From NCBI GenBank assembly GCA_023249395.1, contig JAHFCS010000083.1, positions 1-7,857 on the forward strand: 7,857 bases of DNA, read 5' to 3'. Both the position numbers and the translations under genes were made by a program. Source of the DNA: Gemmatimonadota bacterium. GTDB taxonomy: Bacteria > Gemmatimonadota > Gemmatimonadetes > Gemmatimonadales > Gemmatimonadaceae. Shown here piece by piece: positions 7,346 through 7,857 of the stretch. The number at the start of each line of letters is the position of its first letter. Position 1 is the first letter of the stretch. The notes under the pieces are model-generated. The model did not search any database. It saw nothing but the letters and a program-made list of their open reading frames with translations, and was not told the DNA's origin.

Positions 7346-7408
7346 AGCTGAAACAAGGAGGATCGGAGTATCGTATTATCTACATTCCCCGTACTGGAGA
7401 TGGGCTCG
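7346..7408. promoter_or_regulatory. Divergent promoter region between thiO operon and small membrane-protein gene
   Basis: This 63-base gap lies between divergent start codons and should hold promoters for both directions. It is locally AT-rich around 7371-7382. TATTAT (plus, 7374-7379) matches a -10 box at 5 of 6 positions, and the minus strand there reads GATAAT (7380-7375), also 5 of 6. No convincing -35 box stands at the right spacing for either; GAAACA at 7350-7355 is a weak candidate for the plus direction. If used, the two -10 elements overlap and would compete. The assignment rests on position and AT content only. Confidence 0.3.
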
Positions 7409-7642
7409 ATGCTCAAGACAATATTTATGACTGGCCTGATGGTGATCCTCGGCATGATTGCATTGGGCCTTGTATTCAGCATCTTCGGCACTCTGATCGG
7501 CGTGACGTTCTGGCTTCTCGGTTTCGCGATCAAGGCGCTCATAGTTGGAGGAGTTGCTTACCTCGCGATTCGCGTCTTCGCGCCGGATACTGCGCGCCGG
7601 CTGCGCGAGCGCTGGTCGGGAACGAGCATCAATCGTTATTAA
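7409..7642 (+). CDS. Small two-helix membrane protein, unrecognised
   Basis: I do not recognise this family. The 77-residue product (MLKTIFMTGLMVILGM...) has two predicted membrane helices, about residues 5-30 and 33-56, joined by a very short turn, then a basic tail (RVFAPDTARRLRERW) that should lie in the cytoplasm. Both helices are rich in Gly, Leu and Ile, which suits tight helical-hairpin packing or oligomerisation. I chose the ATG at 7409 because TGGAG (7395-7399) stands 9 bases before it; the ATG at 7400, three codons earlier, directly abuts that site and is less likely. It is the only plus-strand gene in the window, divergent from thiO and convergent with the gene at the right edge. 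No functional link to the PDH operon can be read from the sequence. Minus-strand open frames covering the same bases are hydrophilic, low-complexity shadows. Confidence 0.65.
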   Translation: MLKTIFMTGLMVILGMIALGLVFSIFGTLIGVTFWLLGFAIKALIVGGVAYLAIRVFAPDTARRLRERWSGTSINRY

Positions 7643-7672
7643 GTCGCGGGTGATGCCCACACCCTCGGAAAG

Positions 7673-7857
7673 CTAAGGGCGCGGCGCCTCGGAAGTAGCG
7701 CGCTCCATCTGGTCCACAACGGCCCAGGCGAGCAGGGGCACCATGATTTCATGGTGCCCTGTTATTTCGTATCCCGTGCCACCCGCGATCGTCGGCCTGA
7801 TCACGACGTTCACGCGTGGACGGTAGTGCCGCAGCATGTCCATGTCGCAGGTGGTGA
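7673..7857 (-). CDS. Unrecognised protein, C-terminal 60 residues (5' end outside window)
   Basis: The frame is open from the right edge to TAG at 7675-7673. It reads TTCDMDMLRHYRPRVNVVIR, then a Gly-rich turn (TIAGGTGYEITGHHEIMVP) and an amphipathic or hydrophobic helix (LLAWAVVDQMERA) with a short polar tail. By hand count about 47 of the 60 codons end in G or C, as in neighbouring genes, while the other two minus frames meet stops quickly, so I take it as a real coding end. I cannot name the family; GTGYEITGHHEIMVP looks like a conserved loop. It converges with the small membrane-protein gene, with 30 bases between their stops, and is not obviously part of the thiO operon, being separated from it by that plus-strand gene. 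Confidence 0.6.
   Translation of the reverse strand, partial: TTCDMDMLRHYRPRVNVVIRPTIAGGTGYEITGHHEIMVPLLAWAVVDQMERATSEAPRP
7736..7767 (+). terminator. Hairpin with T-rich tail, possible terminator of the small membrane-protein gene
   Basis: GGGCACCATGA (7736-7746) and TCATGGTGCCC (7749-7759) are perfect inverted complements. In RNA the likely form is a 9-10 base-pair stem with a 4-6 base loop. On the plus strand it is followed by TGTTATTT (7760-7767), a loose T-tract, about 94 bases after the stop of the plus-strand gene. It lies inside the minus-strand coding frame (GHHEIMVP), so it may instead be a coding coincidence. The tail supports plus-strand, not minus-strand, termination. Confidence 0.4.

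Noticed and set aside
6308..7351. 347-codon plus-strand open frame opposite thiO
   Set aside because: It is fully antisense to a strongly supported ThiO, has unlikely composition and no recognisable motif.
7346..7408. Thiamine-diphosphate riboswitch before thiO
   Set aside because: The gap is too short for the aptamer and no CUGAGA-like core is present.
7648..7664. Weak inverted repeat GGGTG / CACCC between the convergent stops
   Set aside because: Five base pairs with no T-tract are too little to call a terminator.
1..7857. Reassignment of TAG as a sense codon in this organism
   Set aside because: pdhC, thiO and the right-edge gene end at TAG at the expected family C termini or with no sign of continued homology, so TAG acts as a stop here.

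Overview
The window is a compact, GC-rich bacterial gene cluster. Seven genes on the minus strand read, in transcription order, thiO - lipA - pdhA - pdhB - pdhC - lpd - lipB. Together they build and equip the pyruvate dehydrogenase (PDH) complex. Gaps between them are 2 to 21 bases, and pdhA overlaps lipA by 4 bases (ATGA), so one operon is the simplest reading. The two-subunit (alpha/beta) E1, an E2 with one lipoyl domain and strongly GC-biased third codon positions point to a free-living aerobic bacterium, perhaps a soil lineage such as Gemmatimonadota. That placement is a guess from the look of the proteins and cannot be proved here.

Layout from left to right: lipB (octanoyltransferase) runs off the left edge and carries an in-frame TAG stop at 116-114, with a normal LipB sequence resuming in the same frame after it. 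Then come lpd (E3, 481-1887), pdhC (E2, 1909-3273), pdhB (E1 beta, 3279-4259), pdhA (E1 alpha, 4262-5350), lipA (lipoyl synthase, 5347-6255) and thiO (glycine oxidase, 6275-7345). A gap of about 60 bases separates thiO from a divergent plus-strand gene for a small two-helix membrane protein (about 7409-7642). The right edge holds the last 60 codons of an unrecognised minus-strand gene (7673-7857), which contains a near-perfect hairpin.

How the genes work together: LipB moves octanoate from acyl carrier protein onto the E2 lipoyl lysine, and LipA inserts two sulfurs to make lipoyl. PdhA/PdhB decarboxylate pyruvate with thiamine diphosphate and pass the acetyl group to the lipoyl arm. PdhC transfers it to CoA, and Lpd reoxidises the arm with NAD+. 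ThiO makes the imine precursor of the thiamine thiazole ring, so it fits as supplier of the E1 cofactor.

Points worth a second look are the amber codon inside lipB, the altered thiamine-diphosphate motif of PdhA (Gly-Glu-Ala instead of Gly-Asp-Gly), a 9-base tandem repeat in the E2 linker, the hairpin in the right-edge gene, and the near absence of Shine-Dalgarno sequences in the operon. I see no mobile element, CRISPR array, tRNA or rRNA, and no clearly new system. Most of the window is core metabolism.
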